Origin: Argopecten irradians
Taxonomy: Eukaryota > Mollusca > Bivalvia > Pectinida > Pectinidae
Assembly: GCF_041381155.1 (NCBI RefSeq)
Contig: NC_091147.1
Span: forward strand, 27,311,849 to 27,375,848
Direction: 5' to 3'
DNA: 64,000 nt
A program made the position numbers and the translations under genes. Positions 1 to 12,122 of the stretch are shown piece after piece. How positions within the stretch are numbered: position 1 is the first letter of the stretch; every line of letters begins with the position of its first letter. The notes under the pieces are model-generated. The model did no database searches. It saw only the letters and a program-made list of their open reading frames with translations, and was not told the origin of the DNA.

Positions 1-198
1 AAATTTGAAGTCCAGAGGCATCTTAACAGTATATCCGTGCTGTCCTGAATTGAAATCGCGTGTCATATTGGTATCAGGCAAATTTTAATATAAAATATAA
101 AGATATGAAAGTATTCAAATTTAATTAGAATATTAACTTTCTTATATACCAATTACAAAATATTGATAAAGTGTGATATTCTAATTTACTTTTTTTAG

Positions 199-263
199 AA
201 CACGTGTCATGTCATCAATGGAGTTTGTTCCACGTGACCGATTTCTTTAGCAACCTGGGACAG
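199..263 (+). other. Possible internal exon (65 bp)
   Basis: A pyrimidine-rich acceptor (TTTACTTTTTTTAG, ending at 198) is followed 65 bases later by a strong donor, GGGACAG then GTGAGTAG (GT at 264). One of three frames is open through the whole segment, giving about 21 residues (HVSCHQWSLFHVTDFFSNLG and one more). No protein family is recognised, and no partner exon can be assigned because the window starts only 198 bases upstream. It could be a chance pairing of splice-like sites. Confidence 0.3.
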
Positions 264-816
264 GTGAGTAGCAACGCGAAACCACAACAACACAATATTT
301 AATATGCTATAGAATATATCTTACTTTTCTTTTCATCTGAAATTGCCGTATTAATCATTTTATTATTCATACGCATTCGTCTGTGGTTTCCATTGAACAT
401 ATGTCATGATAGAGATGAACATTTCAATTTATATTCAACGAAACGAAATAAAGTCACTGAATCGTTAAATAAAATTCATTGAAGCGTACTTAAACAGTCC
501 ATCAATTTAAGAGATAAAAATATTATATAAATTGAAATATCTCTTCGGTGCCATTAATGTCTTTAAAATGATGTATTTTGATTTTGATATTCATTATCTG
601 AATCCCAAAACCAATCCTCGAAAGTAGACCCCTTGCAGCGTTATTTCTATTGCCCTGTTGTTTGGGGCACGGCACTCGACACCTTAAAAATAGTCAAATC
701 TCACTCTCGCGAGACTTGAAGAGTAACACTAAAGGAATGCAATGAGGCTATCCCTGGTCCCCATACAAGATTGATGGGGCAATGTCAGTAGTTTGATACA
801 TGATTTTAACATGATC

Positions 817-863
817 AGTGACGCCCCCTGGTGGCATACAATGAGCGCCCTCTAGTGTTGTAC
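817..863 (-). promoter_or_regulatory. Tandem pair of CTCF-like motifs
   Basis: The minus strand of 819-837 reads ATGCCACCAGGGGGCGTCA, which contains the whole CTCF core CCACCAGGGGGCG. Six bases away, 843-861 reads ACAACACTAGAGGGCGCTC, a good second match in the same orientation. CTCF is present across most bilaterians and organises chromatin boundaries. Binding in this organism is inference. Confidence 0.5.
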
Positions 864-3800
864 AAAAGGTACCATGTCGTCTGCTATAACGAATGGTAGC
901 GTGGCCTTTGGTTTTTTTATGATTAATTATCTCAATGAAGTAGATTATATTTCCATTTCAGAAAAACAGAGATGAATACAGTCAGTATACATCTGACTGT
1001 TCAGCGAGTAAATGAATCGTATCTATCTACATTGTATATATGTAAAAGAAAAAAAAACCCATACCCATCTATTTTATACATGACATTGACCAGATTAAAA
1101 TACCATCCCATATTGTATGATGGCTACGTCTAATGACAAATTTTCTAATATTCTAATTTGCCATTGTTAATTTTCTAATATCCTACGCCATTCCCAAAAG
1201 ATCAGAATACTTATATTTTTCAAACTAGATTCATTTATCAATTGTTTTGTATTTTTAATGTAAAAAGTTTAATATACACTGGCTAACTGAAACTGAAATT
1301 TATCTAGCAATTATAAATAAAGCTCAGAGAAAATTATTTTGACTTGTAGAAAAATACGTAGTTGATTTATTTTCAATACTCAATTTCACTTAACAAAATT
1401 GATACAAGCCAAATGATAACGGAAGAAAAAAAATAAAAAAGTATAATTTTATCAATTTTTTACAGATGTACTTTTTCTAACCATGTATGTGTCTCGCAAA
1501 ACCTCAAAAATATAAAGTCCGCTAAAAATAATCAACTAAACGATATTTTGTTCTAAAGTAAAAAAAATGTAAAAAAAAAAGATAATACTAATAATTTTTT
1601 TTACATATATAAATAATATGCATATATTCTTAATATACTGTCAATAATTCGTTTAAGGAACTAAGGTTTAAAGATACATTTTGTCTTAATTTTGTCATCT
1701 GCTGACGGGAACTGGCACGTTCTATATAAACGCTCTCCATGGAATTCTCCTCATCGAACACCAACTTGTAAACGACAGTCATTAAGTGTCGGGTCTGTTT
1801 TTCTTCTCTGTCAGATGTGGTGCTTGTCTTTATAAAGAACCTTTGCGATAATTTGTCTCTAGAGAAAGACCACTAAATAAAGCCCTTAGGGGCTAGCCTC
1901 AGAATCCTTTTATTCCAGTCTTCTAGCTCATCGGCACACCTGTGAAGCATTTGTGTCGTTGTCAATACGATGCGAGATTTTTCTTGCATATTTTGTGCTG
2001 GTGTTCCCGCCTAGTAATTTGGACAAATGTCTCTAACGAGTCATTACTACCACTGGACAGACCTTGACCACGCCCACTGATAGGGATAAGAGATGACAAA
2101 TTCTGGCTCCATATTTTTCTACAAAGAAATCTCGCTTATAACAATGTCTAACATTAAAACGACGCATTATTTTGATAAATTGATTTCTAGATTTAAAATG
2201 GTAAGAAGTCTTTTGAAACCAAAACTTATCAAAAATATTATTGTTTATCAAAAAGTTGTGAATTCCTCTGAAAATGTGATTAAGACGTCAATCCCTTAAT
2301 TACAATTTTAAGGATTACATTGATAACCATCAGTCGGTCGATGATTTTTCTCTAGGTTTGCTTATTCTCAAATGTTCGGAATTCCTCATCACAGTCTTAA
2401 AATAAAATGAGATATTTGAATTATTACTTCCAGCATTAACATTACTGTGCAAAAATGTTAATTTTAGTGATTATGCGGTAGATAAGCAAGACAGTTATTT
2501 GGTATTTCAACACATTTTATTGTATGCATAAATATATTTGGCATCAGGTAAAGCCTTTATACGCCATATCCAAGATGTTTATAGTGGTGATGAGTGGAAT
2601 AATATAAATAATAAGTTAACAAGTTAACTGTCTGAAACGATCTTAAAACATATCATGATATTTGAAACAAAATTTACCTTGAATGAAGTACAGAGAAGTC
2701 GAAGTGAAATGACAATATGATATGGTAATACTTGCTTAGTTGGATGCATGGCTTATTCTATGATATGGGATTTAGGCTATCATACGAGTATAATTATGGC
2801 ATTATTGCAGCATGACCTTCAGAGTCGTGCAACACTGATACAGTAAGCTGATCCCACGTGTCATTTTAACATCAAAGCACAACGCTGAAGCATTTCTTGT
2901 ATTATATAATTCGTTTTCCATATCACATTGGCAACACACATTATTGAGCGTAATCCAGAATAAACATCAATATTTACACAACATTGCACGCAATATTGAT
3001 TTTTCTGAAGTACATTATCTTTAAAACCAGCGAAAAAGTCGATAGAATTATAACTGACTTGCTATATATCTAGTAACAAAAATTATGAATGGTTCCGGAG
3101 GTTTGGTTTCTATATTGGTCAATCTCTGTGGATGTGCATTAATCTTGGTCATGAGTGTTGGAAGTTCCTTGGTGTCTTACTGTAATTGACGAATAATCCA
3201 TTACGATGAAGTAGATGAAAAAGAACGAAGAAATCAATTACAATGGGTTGGGGTTGGCATAATTACCAGCCTATTTCAATGAGTGGTTATTATCTTGTTT
3301 CAGAACACTACGAAATCAACATCACACTGTCGTTTCACATCCGGTCACGGCAGTATTGTCGGAAACCAAGAAAGGAAACATTTCAGACTGTGGAAAATTC
3401 GTCCTCTCACGACACATCTCCGGAACACGAAACAGGCTCCGTTATTAGAATACATAGAAGCGTCTAATTCGCAAACCTGACATGAACAAAATATTCCGGA
3501 AATGGTACAAAAATGAAAATAACGATGGCGTTATGTGATGTTCAAGGATGACAATTCCGTGGAGCATCGAGGAAACCCGATATGTTTAATAGTACTGGTT
3601 TTCATTGACAAGGAACAAACGAATTGGGATGTAATTAATATAACATGACAGAGAACGTATGTTTGCAGGAAGTGCGGACGGAGTAGACGAATTTTGCAAA
3701 ATACAGGGCGATGACCAGTTTCAACTCTAATATCCATACAAAATGCAAAATATGAATACCATTTATTTGTTAGTTTTGCAATATGGATAATTACACTATT

Positions 3801-4300
3801 TTCATTGTTTCTTTTGACAGAATCATCATACTAGGTAAAGATTGAATATTGTGTTTATTAAAGAGGTCAAACAAAAAAAAAGAACAGTTGTTTGGCACCC
3901 AAAATAACAAAAGCAATTTAAAAAAAACTGTTTTAATTTTATTTGAATCCAATTGGTTTTTGGCGTAAAATGGTGAGGCAGATGGCGTACTGCTGTTCTG
4001 CTCTTTATGGAAATGCACTTTTAAACTATCTTATCATAGAACCATATTACAAATTAAAACAATACAATAGATAATGATTTTTTTTTTGTATAAAATTGCA
4101 TTAGATATTTTTTTTTATCTAAACTGTGTGCATTGAGTAATTTCTCTCAAAAAGTAATGTTCAGTGATCGAAAGTTTTGATATCCCCAATCAAAGCTTAT
4201 ACAAACAGCAATGACCAACGTTACTTGTGAGTAAAAAAAACCTTTACCTGTGTGTGAAATAATAGGAATAACTTGTATACACTACGGTAAGATGACCACG
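864..4300. other. AT-rich intergenic stretch, nothing recognised
   Basis: I see many homopolymer A/T runs (for example 1380-1620) and only short ORFs without splice-site support or family resemblance. Around 1690-1990 the sequence is less AT-rich, but neither gene nor repeat could be identified. Confidence 0.6.
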
Positions 4301-4461
4301 AGGGCTAGATAGAGCGTGCCAGGGAATCGGCAGGGGGCATCACAATCGGATTAGTGTCATACTCGTCCACTGGCGGTGTCAGGCAACATCGTAAAACCAA
4401 AATGGCGACCACCAAGAAGCCCGCTGTTCCATCATATTTTAATTCTATTGGCGAACAATAG
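4301..4461 (+). promoter_or_regulatory. G+C-rich patch with YY1-like site and a 19-codon ORF
   Basis: At 4400-4409 AAAATGGCGACC-type sequence matches the YY1 consensus, and the same ATG opens a tiny ORF (4402-4461) with a good start context: MATTKKPAVPSYFNSIGEQ, then TAG. The surrounding 150 bases are richer in G+C than the flanks. It may be a regulatory site, a short ORF, or the start of an exon whose partner was not found. Confidence 0.25.
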
Positions 4462-5342
4462 GTCAATCATTGAGAATAGCAAGAGAAGAATTCGCTGTCA
4501 TAAGTAAATCGGCCCCAGAAGGGCACCTTAGAGTCGAACATTATCAATATTAAGTCTTGCTGTCTGCCACCTAAAGCTTTACCCATTCTTACTATAAATA
4601 ATCCGGGAATGTTGTATACAAGCCCATGAACTCCGATTTATGATGGATATCACACGTAAATTGGATACTGTGTAACAGGACATTTTTGTGGGTATTTTAT
4701 CTTGGTTTAAAGCTTTCAATTGATTTCATGTGTATAAACAATTTTAGTCAAGCATCGCGCGTACACATATTGATGGATGAGGATATTTCAGCTATGTTGC
4801 ATTTCTAAATGTTTTAAACAAAAACAACACAAGACTGCCAAGATAGTAATTTTTAAAATTGCTTTTATCAACATGTTGATATATGAATAGCTTATGAGAC
4901 ATTAGGTATTGCTTCTCTGTTACATAACAATGAAACTCAGCATAAGTATATCATTTATCTTCTTTAATTCATCGTATAATGGTCAGTATAACTGAACACC
5001 TGGGTTTCGAACTTACAAACCAGATGTGGAGAGTTTGTGTGAGACAGCCGAATACCTTGAAATTCATCAGTCATTATGGCCCCAAATTCTGCAAAAAAAT
5101 GAATGTAAACTGTACTTATGTATAAAAACATCATTAACTTATTATCAACATAAGATAACTGTTAATGATATGCATAGCCACGATTAGTTTTTTTTGTAAA
5201 TATATACTTGTAGATATATATTTCAATGATAGGTCGTTATTCATCTATTCGATCCTCTTCGGATACCATATATTCGCAACATCATCGAACAAGTACTGAT
5301 GAACCTTCAAAACATAAAATAATCATAAATAGAAGTTCAATG
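4462..5342. other. AT-rich intergenic stretch, nothing recognised
   Basis: No ORF with support, no clear repeat structure and no RNA gene was seen here. Confidence 0.6.
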
Positions 5343-5529
5343 TACAGTAAAACCTGTCATTGACCTTAAAACCAGTCTTTGACCACCCAAGAACAAAAGA
5401 AAATTGTCTTTTTAGCCAGGTGTTTTATACACAGGTTGCATTGTGTTGAAATTGGCCATGTAGGACTCTAGCACTGTCTTATTATGCTGGTGGTCTTTAT
5501 ACAGAGGTGGTCCGTTAGGCAGATTTTAA
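5343..5529. mobile_element. MITE-like element, TACAGTAAAACC family
   Basis: The left end TACAGTAAAACCTGTC is matched in inverted, diverged form by the right end (minus strand TAAAATCTGCCTAACGGACC). Internal words such as GACCACCC and GGTGGTCTTTATA are also in inverted relation. A TA followed by CAGT at the tip fits non-autonomous Tc1/mariner or pogo-like elements (family knowledge). The element is degenerate and non-coding. A second, partial copy lies at 15709. Confidence 0.55.
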
Positions 5530-7684
5530 TTTAAGCATTATCAAAGACGTAAAAATAATATCATAATGATACCTGTTGATATACAAATTTCAGAGGAATC
5601 AGGAAATTAAAAATACATTTAAGAATCATCAAATGTATATTTGACCCACAATTATTCCAACAACTTAAAAGTATTTAGCGTGTAAAACATGTATTTTTAC
5701 TTGATAATATTTATTCTATTATTGTTGTATTAAAATGTACTTAGGTCAATGCATAATGTGGTAGCAATATATTAACATAATTACAGATACTCTTTTGTTA
5801 AATCATGCCTAGTATGAATGTGGTTATTTTTTCGATGTATGTAAACACAATTGTAACAAAACAAACCCCACTCAGATAAGGTTTAAAGAACTGTGAGGAA
5901 TAAAAGATCACTATTCGAGATTTATTTAATTTTACAGTCATACAACGATGTTAAATAAACACCAAAAGCTATTTCTTTAACATATGACTCCGCCTTTTTA
6001 CATGGCAGAAGTGAGGGCGTAAAATTAATTAAAACAGGCATCAAAGACTGGAAACCTAACCTGTTCTATCCTAATACAGGACTTACCGACCCAAGGCTAA
6101 ATAGTGTATGGGAATCTAGGCCTCGATCTCTTGTTCCCAAACGCAAACATTTCGTACGGTTAGTTTTACGAATCTTCATGTTGGGTCCAACAATCCGTGT
6201 TGAATGCTACAGGTCTAATGACTAATTATAGGGTCTGAATTTCCGTTATATAAATTCATGGGGAGTGTGAATTTTGTTTATATAGCGCAGGTGCAGAGGA
6301 CATAGCTAGGAGCTTTATGGGAGGATAGCACAGATCAACATGCTTTCTTATAAAGTCACCCCCTTCTTTTGAATTACTCTCATAAGCATTGCTATTCACT
6401 ATACAGAAATTATGGGGTAAAATATAACGTTTAACTCGTACAAATAACTTCCCGTGGAGCAATTATTCACACTTTAAATGTGATGTTACTGTCTGATTTA
6501 AACGAATATGTGATAGATTTCGTAAAAAAGTCCTTTATAAATTAGAGGTGTTGAGTTGAAGCTGTGCAAATCAATTACGCAATGTGTGTGAATGACAGTT
6601 ATAATAACCAAGATTTCCATTCATTTCAATAAAAGATACAGATATTAATGTAAAAATACATTAACAATAAGGTTAAAAACTTCATGGCGTTTGTTGAGAA
6701 GCTCTAAGATTACGTTGAGTGAGTAGAAATCATTATTGGTATACAATGTATTGTATGGTGGTATTATATAATAACATTCGAAGAGAAAATATGATAACAT
6801 TAATTGTATCAATACTCGGAGCAGGGTTTTTGAAAACATACGATATCATTAGTTTTACTTGAAACGTTACAACTTATGAATTAGTTTAATATTTCTAGAA
6901 GCTTAAATGACCATGGCTGTTAATAGGACATAAATCTCATAAGTCAAACTAAAGGAAGAGGCGCCTAGTTGCTTGCTATTGTTTTAATATGTTCATTATT
7001 TGTACATATTTGCGTAAGTTTATCTTATTGATATAAAGTAAGACTAGCCTAGTGCCAACCTTTAGATAAAACGACCCCCTACTTCATATGATCATTTTCG
7101 GGCGTCCCCAATATTTCTGACTAATGATAAAGATCGGTTTTCCTTTGTTATAACATAAGGGTTAAAAAGGGAAGGAATCGCACTTCAAAGCGGTAAAACA
7201 TAAATAAGTAGGAATACTTTTGCAAATGTTTAGATATGCTCTACGACCAACTTATTCTAAGTTATATTTTGACTGATTCAAATATTTCCTTTCAACAAGA
7301 AACCAGTCCCAAGCACGATGGCTAGCTAGTGTGTAAAGATACAAAACACACGTTCTGCGGCATATCTGTTTCAGTAAGATAACACCATTTTACAGAAAAT
7401 AGATGTGTTCTGAAGAAGAAGCACACAAAAACACAACCACCGTCTCTAAAACCATAAAGCAAGAGTGAAATTCGGCTAGATGTTTATTGTCATTTCATAC
7501 AATGAATCTACACAATGTTTTGAAACGATTTGAACGCCAATACACGAATAGTTTTGTAATTCCAGATATCACTACATATTTTTAACTATATGGTAATCCT
7601 GAACCTTTTTACGTCCGATTAAAAATCTTATATTTAACTGGCAAATAGAAATTGACAAAAGTAATAAAGCATACACACATCCAT
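5530..7684. other. AT-rich intergenic stretch, nothing recognised
   Basis: Only short unsupported ORFs occur. No repeat, RNA gene or clear regulatory cluster was identified. Confidence 0.6.
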
Positions 7685-7975
7685 CCTTGATACTCCAGTG
7701 GTTACTATCACTGTAGATATATCCACCCTAGACTGTCTCATAGTATAACTGAAGGCAGTTCAGGAGAAAACACTGACAAATTATACACCGGCATTACTTT
7801 TGAATAGTAAAGAAAAAGCGATTCCCAACTTCAAATCCACACATGCTATGATATATTCTAGGGGTGCATATGACGACAGTGATAGAAACCCCTGGAATAT
7901 TGAGGATGATGCACACTGGAACCATGTACGACTTAATCGCGAATTTAAATCACTGTCAAAAATAGTTAGGCCTGA
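7685..7975 (+). repeat. Dispersed repeat A, copy 1, with a frame-conserved segment
   Basis: This segment is homologous to 25635-25961. Shared words run from ATATCCAC through CATAGTA, AACTG, AGGCAGTT and CACTGAC into an open frame. That frame reads ...PNFKSTHAMIYSRGAYDDSD..., and the other copy reads ...PNLKVTQATTCTVYRRGGYN..., both sharing RG-Y--SD-NP--I-D. It looks like a dispersed copy of a protein-coding exon, or part of a mobile element. The function is not recognised. Confidence 0.5.
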
Positions 7976-8682
7976 GATCGCGAACGTTTCCAAGAAAACG
8001 AGTTGCTTTGCAGTATGAGACAATTACTGTTGGCTCAAATCCGAAGGTAATCGACAATATATTCATATTGCTGCTTTTATCAGAAAATACGACGCATTTC
8101 AAATATTAATGCAAACGACAGGATCAAAGTTCATAGAAATATAATAATTGTTCCACAGGGAAAGGCGGTAGCAGCAAAACAAATACGAACAAAAATATTA
8201 TCGAATGAATATCATAGTTCAATTAATATACAAATCATTGGAATAAGACATAATGAGTCAATAAATATGGATACGTTTTCCGAAAAATAATCAGTATTAT
8301 TGATCTATATTGTTTAATTAAGTTAAGTTCACGCTGTAATCTGTAAAAGATGTATCCATAAATCATGGTAATATCCATTGTTCTCTATTGATTTATTTGG
8401 TGACGTCACCAATAACAACATAATTAAGTATTTAATACAGCTAGTAATCAGCATCGACTACAATTACAAGGACCGCGTTACTCCGGTATCACTTTAAAGC
8501 TGGTTTGGTCTCACAGTTGGCGGTGACATGGCCAAATCATCATCCTTATAATATAATCTACATATAAGTATCATAAGTTTATATCATAAAATAAAAATAG
8601 ATAATTATAAATTACTTTCAATTCGATTCGAACAAAAAGTAAATAACTGAAATAAAATAGAGAGTGAAAAACATCTCAAGGA

Positions 8683-8879
8683 TACTGTAAAGCAACTTGC
8701 TTTTGTGGTGACGTTTTTATACGTAAAGACGTTTTCGAGGAGATTAATTTTCGGCGGGATCCAGACTTCTGGAGTCCTACTTTACCCCTATTTGATACAG
8801 TTTCGCTGATATTTATTTTCACGATTTCTTATTGCCCGCAAAATGCGTGAAAAAACTCAAAAATGCGTTGGTTTACAGT
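8683..8879. mobile_element. MITE-like element, TACTGTAAA / CGCGAAA type
   Basis: The left end TACTGTAAAGCAACTTGC and the right end (minus strand ACTGTAAACCAACGC) form imperfect inverted repeats. The interior has the CG-containing words typical of this family here (GTGGTGACG, CGTGAAAA). Related elements lie at 23602, 28366, 50031 and 61070. It is non-coding. Confidence 0.5.
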
Positions 8880-9850
8880 TCAACTTTTTGTTCAATTGCA
8901 TGAGATACTGAAAAAAAGCATGAACTATTCGTTGTTATTCGTTGGTTGTTTTCATAAATGCTCATAAACCACGAAAATACATTTTATACGTGATTAAAAG
9001 CGCTGTGACAGCATCAAACTACGACTATTTCTATTGAGAAAAGAAAACCGATAGAACTCAGTACCCATGAATATTTCAAGTTCCGTAGTATATGCTATGG
9101 TTGAAGATTGAAAACGTTTCCTTTTTGTTTAGTACACATAATTTTGTATTTACAATATTGTTGCTATGATTACGTTCTTAAACGTCTGTTTTAGTTAAAT
9201 CGATTGATTGCGTGTGTTTAATGATATATATTGAAGTGAAGCTCAAATTCATCTTGTGTGATTCCTGACTTTGAACGAGGGAGAAACTTCATTTGACATT
9301 AAATAAAACACGTGAATAACAATACAATGATGACGTCATTTTAACGTCGATGACTCGCAGTCGTTATTAGTAAAACATTCTTTGCAAGCAACTTCATAAG
9401 CGATCAAAATAGTGCCATACTATTTTCATTGAAAACAAGTTTTCAATTTGAAAGACATATTATACGCTTTTTCAAATATAAGCTATAGTGGAATCAACAA
9501 TTTATTCAGTACAAGTAAGTGAACTGAGGAAAACACACAATGAAGTTCATTGTTGCATGTAGTTCAGCCACATTCTATTGTGAGCTCGTCAACAAACTCT
9601 TGGAAAGCTTTGATCGTGCAAATGTTTTTTTCTGTTTGCAAAATACGTGTAGGTCTTATTGTACTTGTGAATATGTATACGTTTAACAATCGCTTAGATT
9701 GTGTCAGCTTAGTATAGTTGAGCTGGTACCAGCATTATTGTATTTTATGAAAGCATTGCCAAAGACCTCGAACAGAACACCATAGTAGATCATATTATAC
9801 TAACTAACAACATAGTGTTATCTTACTGTAAATGACTGTGCAAGGAAAAG
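8880..9850. other. Intergenic stretch, nothing recognised
   Basis: AT-rich, with no supported ORF. A CRE-like TGACGTCA occurs at about 9332, which alone means little. Confidence 0.5.
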
Positions 9851-9985
9851 TTTGGTTTGGTTATTTTTACAGCATGTAAAACAAACAGGGTCATTTAAGG
9901 ATGTGCCGTGTAGGGGTGGTGGAGGAAAACTGAATACCCGGAGAAAAACAACCGAACAGCGTTCAGTAATTGACAACTGCCCCAT
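9851..9985 (-). mobile_element. Partial tRNA-derived SINE (3' body and tail)
   Basis: On the plus strand the segment reads GGGTCATTTAAGGATGTGCC, then GGTGGAGGAAAAC, ACCCGGAGAAAAACAACCG and GACAACTGCCCC. This is the reverse complement of the body of the mollusc SINE also present at 48937-49155. The tRNA-like head is missing, so it is truncated at its 5' end. Confidence 0.65.
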
Positions 9986-10355
9986 TAGCGATTTGGGGAG
10001 CTTATGGAAATATGTTGGGATATCTTAAATAATCGGCTTTCACGGCATCTGCAAAACAAGAAACAGGAAACCTTTCTAGGTCACATCGGATTATTGGAAA
10101 CAAGGGATTTAGGACTGTCTAAAAGTAAAATGCGGTTAATAATTTTACACGGATAAAATCATAACATTTCCGAAACGGATTACAATAACCTGTATATTTA
10201 TTGTGATAAAACTTGATCCTCATCATGATCTCTGCTTTCGTTGTGGGTGAGCACAATCTGCTGCATGATTTGAATATGAGGATTAACATGATGAAATTAT
10301 CATAAGCTTCTTTATCATGTTATTATTAGTTACTAATATATAACAAAACAATTTG

Positions 10356-10720
10356 TTAAAGATGCTCCATCGCCGACAGAGCATAAATGATATTTATCAT
10401 TTGAACAATAATTATGTTTAATCATGTATATGTATGGGCCTAATTAACACAAAAGTAACATAAAATAAATTGTTTTGCCTTTGGTGCATGAACAATCCGT
10501 ACTTCATTCCATATAAGACATAGTGCCACGGATTTTTTTCGGGATGCAATTAATTTTTTTTTTATATTTTCAACCTGATGTAAAATTAGAAGCTCAAACT
10601 TTTCAATGGCGGTAATGGTGTAAATTAAGTAACTTTTGTAAGTGAAGAAAAATACTAAATCGTCTGCTCCTGTTTTTAATAGTGAAAGAATACCATTCGT
10701 CAGCGGTGGAGCATCTTTAA
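10356..10720. mobile_element. TTAA-flanked MITE, copy 1
   Basis: A 365-bp element bounded by TTAAAGATGCTCCATCG on the left and the inverted form CGGTGGAGCATCTTTAA on the right. The inverted repeat is about 23 bp, with one or two mismatches. The interior is non-coding and matches copies at 41837 and 50424 along the whole length. TTAA at all six ends suggests a TTAA target-site duplication as in the piggyBac superfamily, though the TIR sequence itself does not begin CCC as typical piggyBac ends do. Confidence 0.8.
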
Positions 10721-12081
10721 AGGGAAGTAGCAGAGTTTAATGAAATACATAATATCAAAATGAAAATATTTCTTTGCAAGTATAGAGAGTAAAGAGATCT
10801 AGATACCTAATATAGGGCATATATACCTAAAACTTTGAATATAAACCTTTTTGTTTGAAAAAGTGTCTTAATAACTATCCACAGTGACATTTGTTTATGA
10901 ATGAAACCACTATCATCAATCCTTTCCTGTTAAATCTTAGTATTTCACTCATACACTGACACCTTGTTATCTTTATAAACCCTCAGCTTAATGTCAGAAC
11001 ATAGGGAGAGTTACTGCTACTTGTTCTAAAGTAGTCTTACAGATACTTAGATCATCCTAAATATATTTCATAACCAAATTATATTCGATATATAAACAAC
11101 ATTTACCAAATAATCGTTATTTCTCATCTATATAATAATTTATGATTTTCCTTGACGCGGTTAAAACTGTTGCCATTGTTTCACATAGATGACAAATGTA
11201 GAGAAATTTGTTTTCATCCTTTAGCTAACAAGGCTTTTAATGTTACATGTAAGCGGATTTAAATAGATTTGTTAAGACTGAATTTAAAGGACCTTTTATA
11301 CGAAATCTAATTTAAAGAAAATTGTATGAAAGGGCAAGTACAGTAGCGTAAAATGACAAAGTTTACGACAGTATAGTGAGAGATAATGGTGAAAAATCTC
11401 CCATACGCCCCGCCGTGGCATAAACAACATTGTCCCGAAAACCTGCCTATTCATAACCCGGCATATTCGGGCGGTTGTTCGATATGTATTCTTGGTAAAA
11501 GATTAACCTAATAGAAGTGTCATTCTATTAATAGGAGGGACTGAGGGACGTCATTAGTGCGTCCATCATGTGATGAACCCTGTTTTGTGACTAGTGTGAT
11601 CCTAGAACTGCCCGCAGAACATGACAGACGCGCTGAACATGGACAGGACAAAACACCCGGCCGGATTAAAGGTCAGGTTGGACGCGAAAGGTCCTTGTTC
11701 GCCAGTGCAAGGTAGTCGAGCAGATTTGTACTTCTTTTGTACCCTTGGAAACCTGAACAGACTTCGCTTGTAATACAAGCATGGCAATAAGACGAAGTTT
11801 GATTTCAATATTCGACATCAATTTGTCAGAGCATAAAGGAGACATTATTCGGTCATGGAAGAACATCCTATATAGTTTGCATGGTTGACGACTGCAGTAT
11901 TCCCAGACAGCGCACGGGTAGATGATACAAGATAAACACAGAATACACTTCATTGAAGTTTGATAAAGTTATTACAATGTAGTCGTTTATTTTCGAGATT
12001 TTACGGAGCATTAATATTGCCGCAACAATCTGCCGGCAAACTAATAAAATAACTGGGTCAAATATGTATATTCCTGAAGCA
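10721..12081. other. Intergenic stretch with a G+C-richer patch at 11395-11930
   Basis: No gene was found. From about 11395 to 11930 the composition is more balanced and lacks obvious repeats. Overlapping minus-strand ORFs of 68 and 95 codons (11602-11953) show no recognisable domain. This patch could be a conserved regulatory element downstream of Zic (inference). Confidence 0.4.
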
Positions 12082-12122
12082 TTTTTTTTTTTTTTTTGTG
12101 TGTGTGTGTGTGTGTGTGTGTG
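12082..12122. repeat. Poly-T followed by (TG)n microsatellite
   Basis: A T run of about 16 bases leads directly into about 12-13 TG units. It is a simple sequence with no function inferred. Confidence 0.95.
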
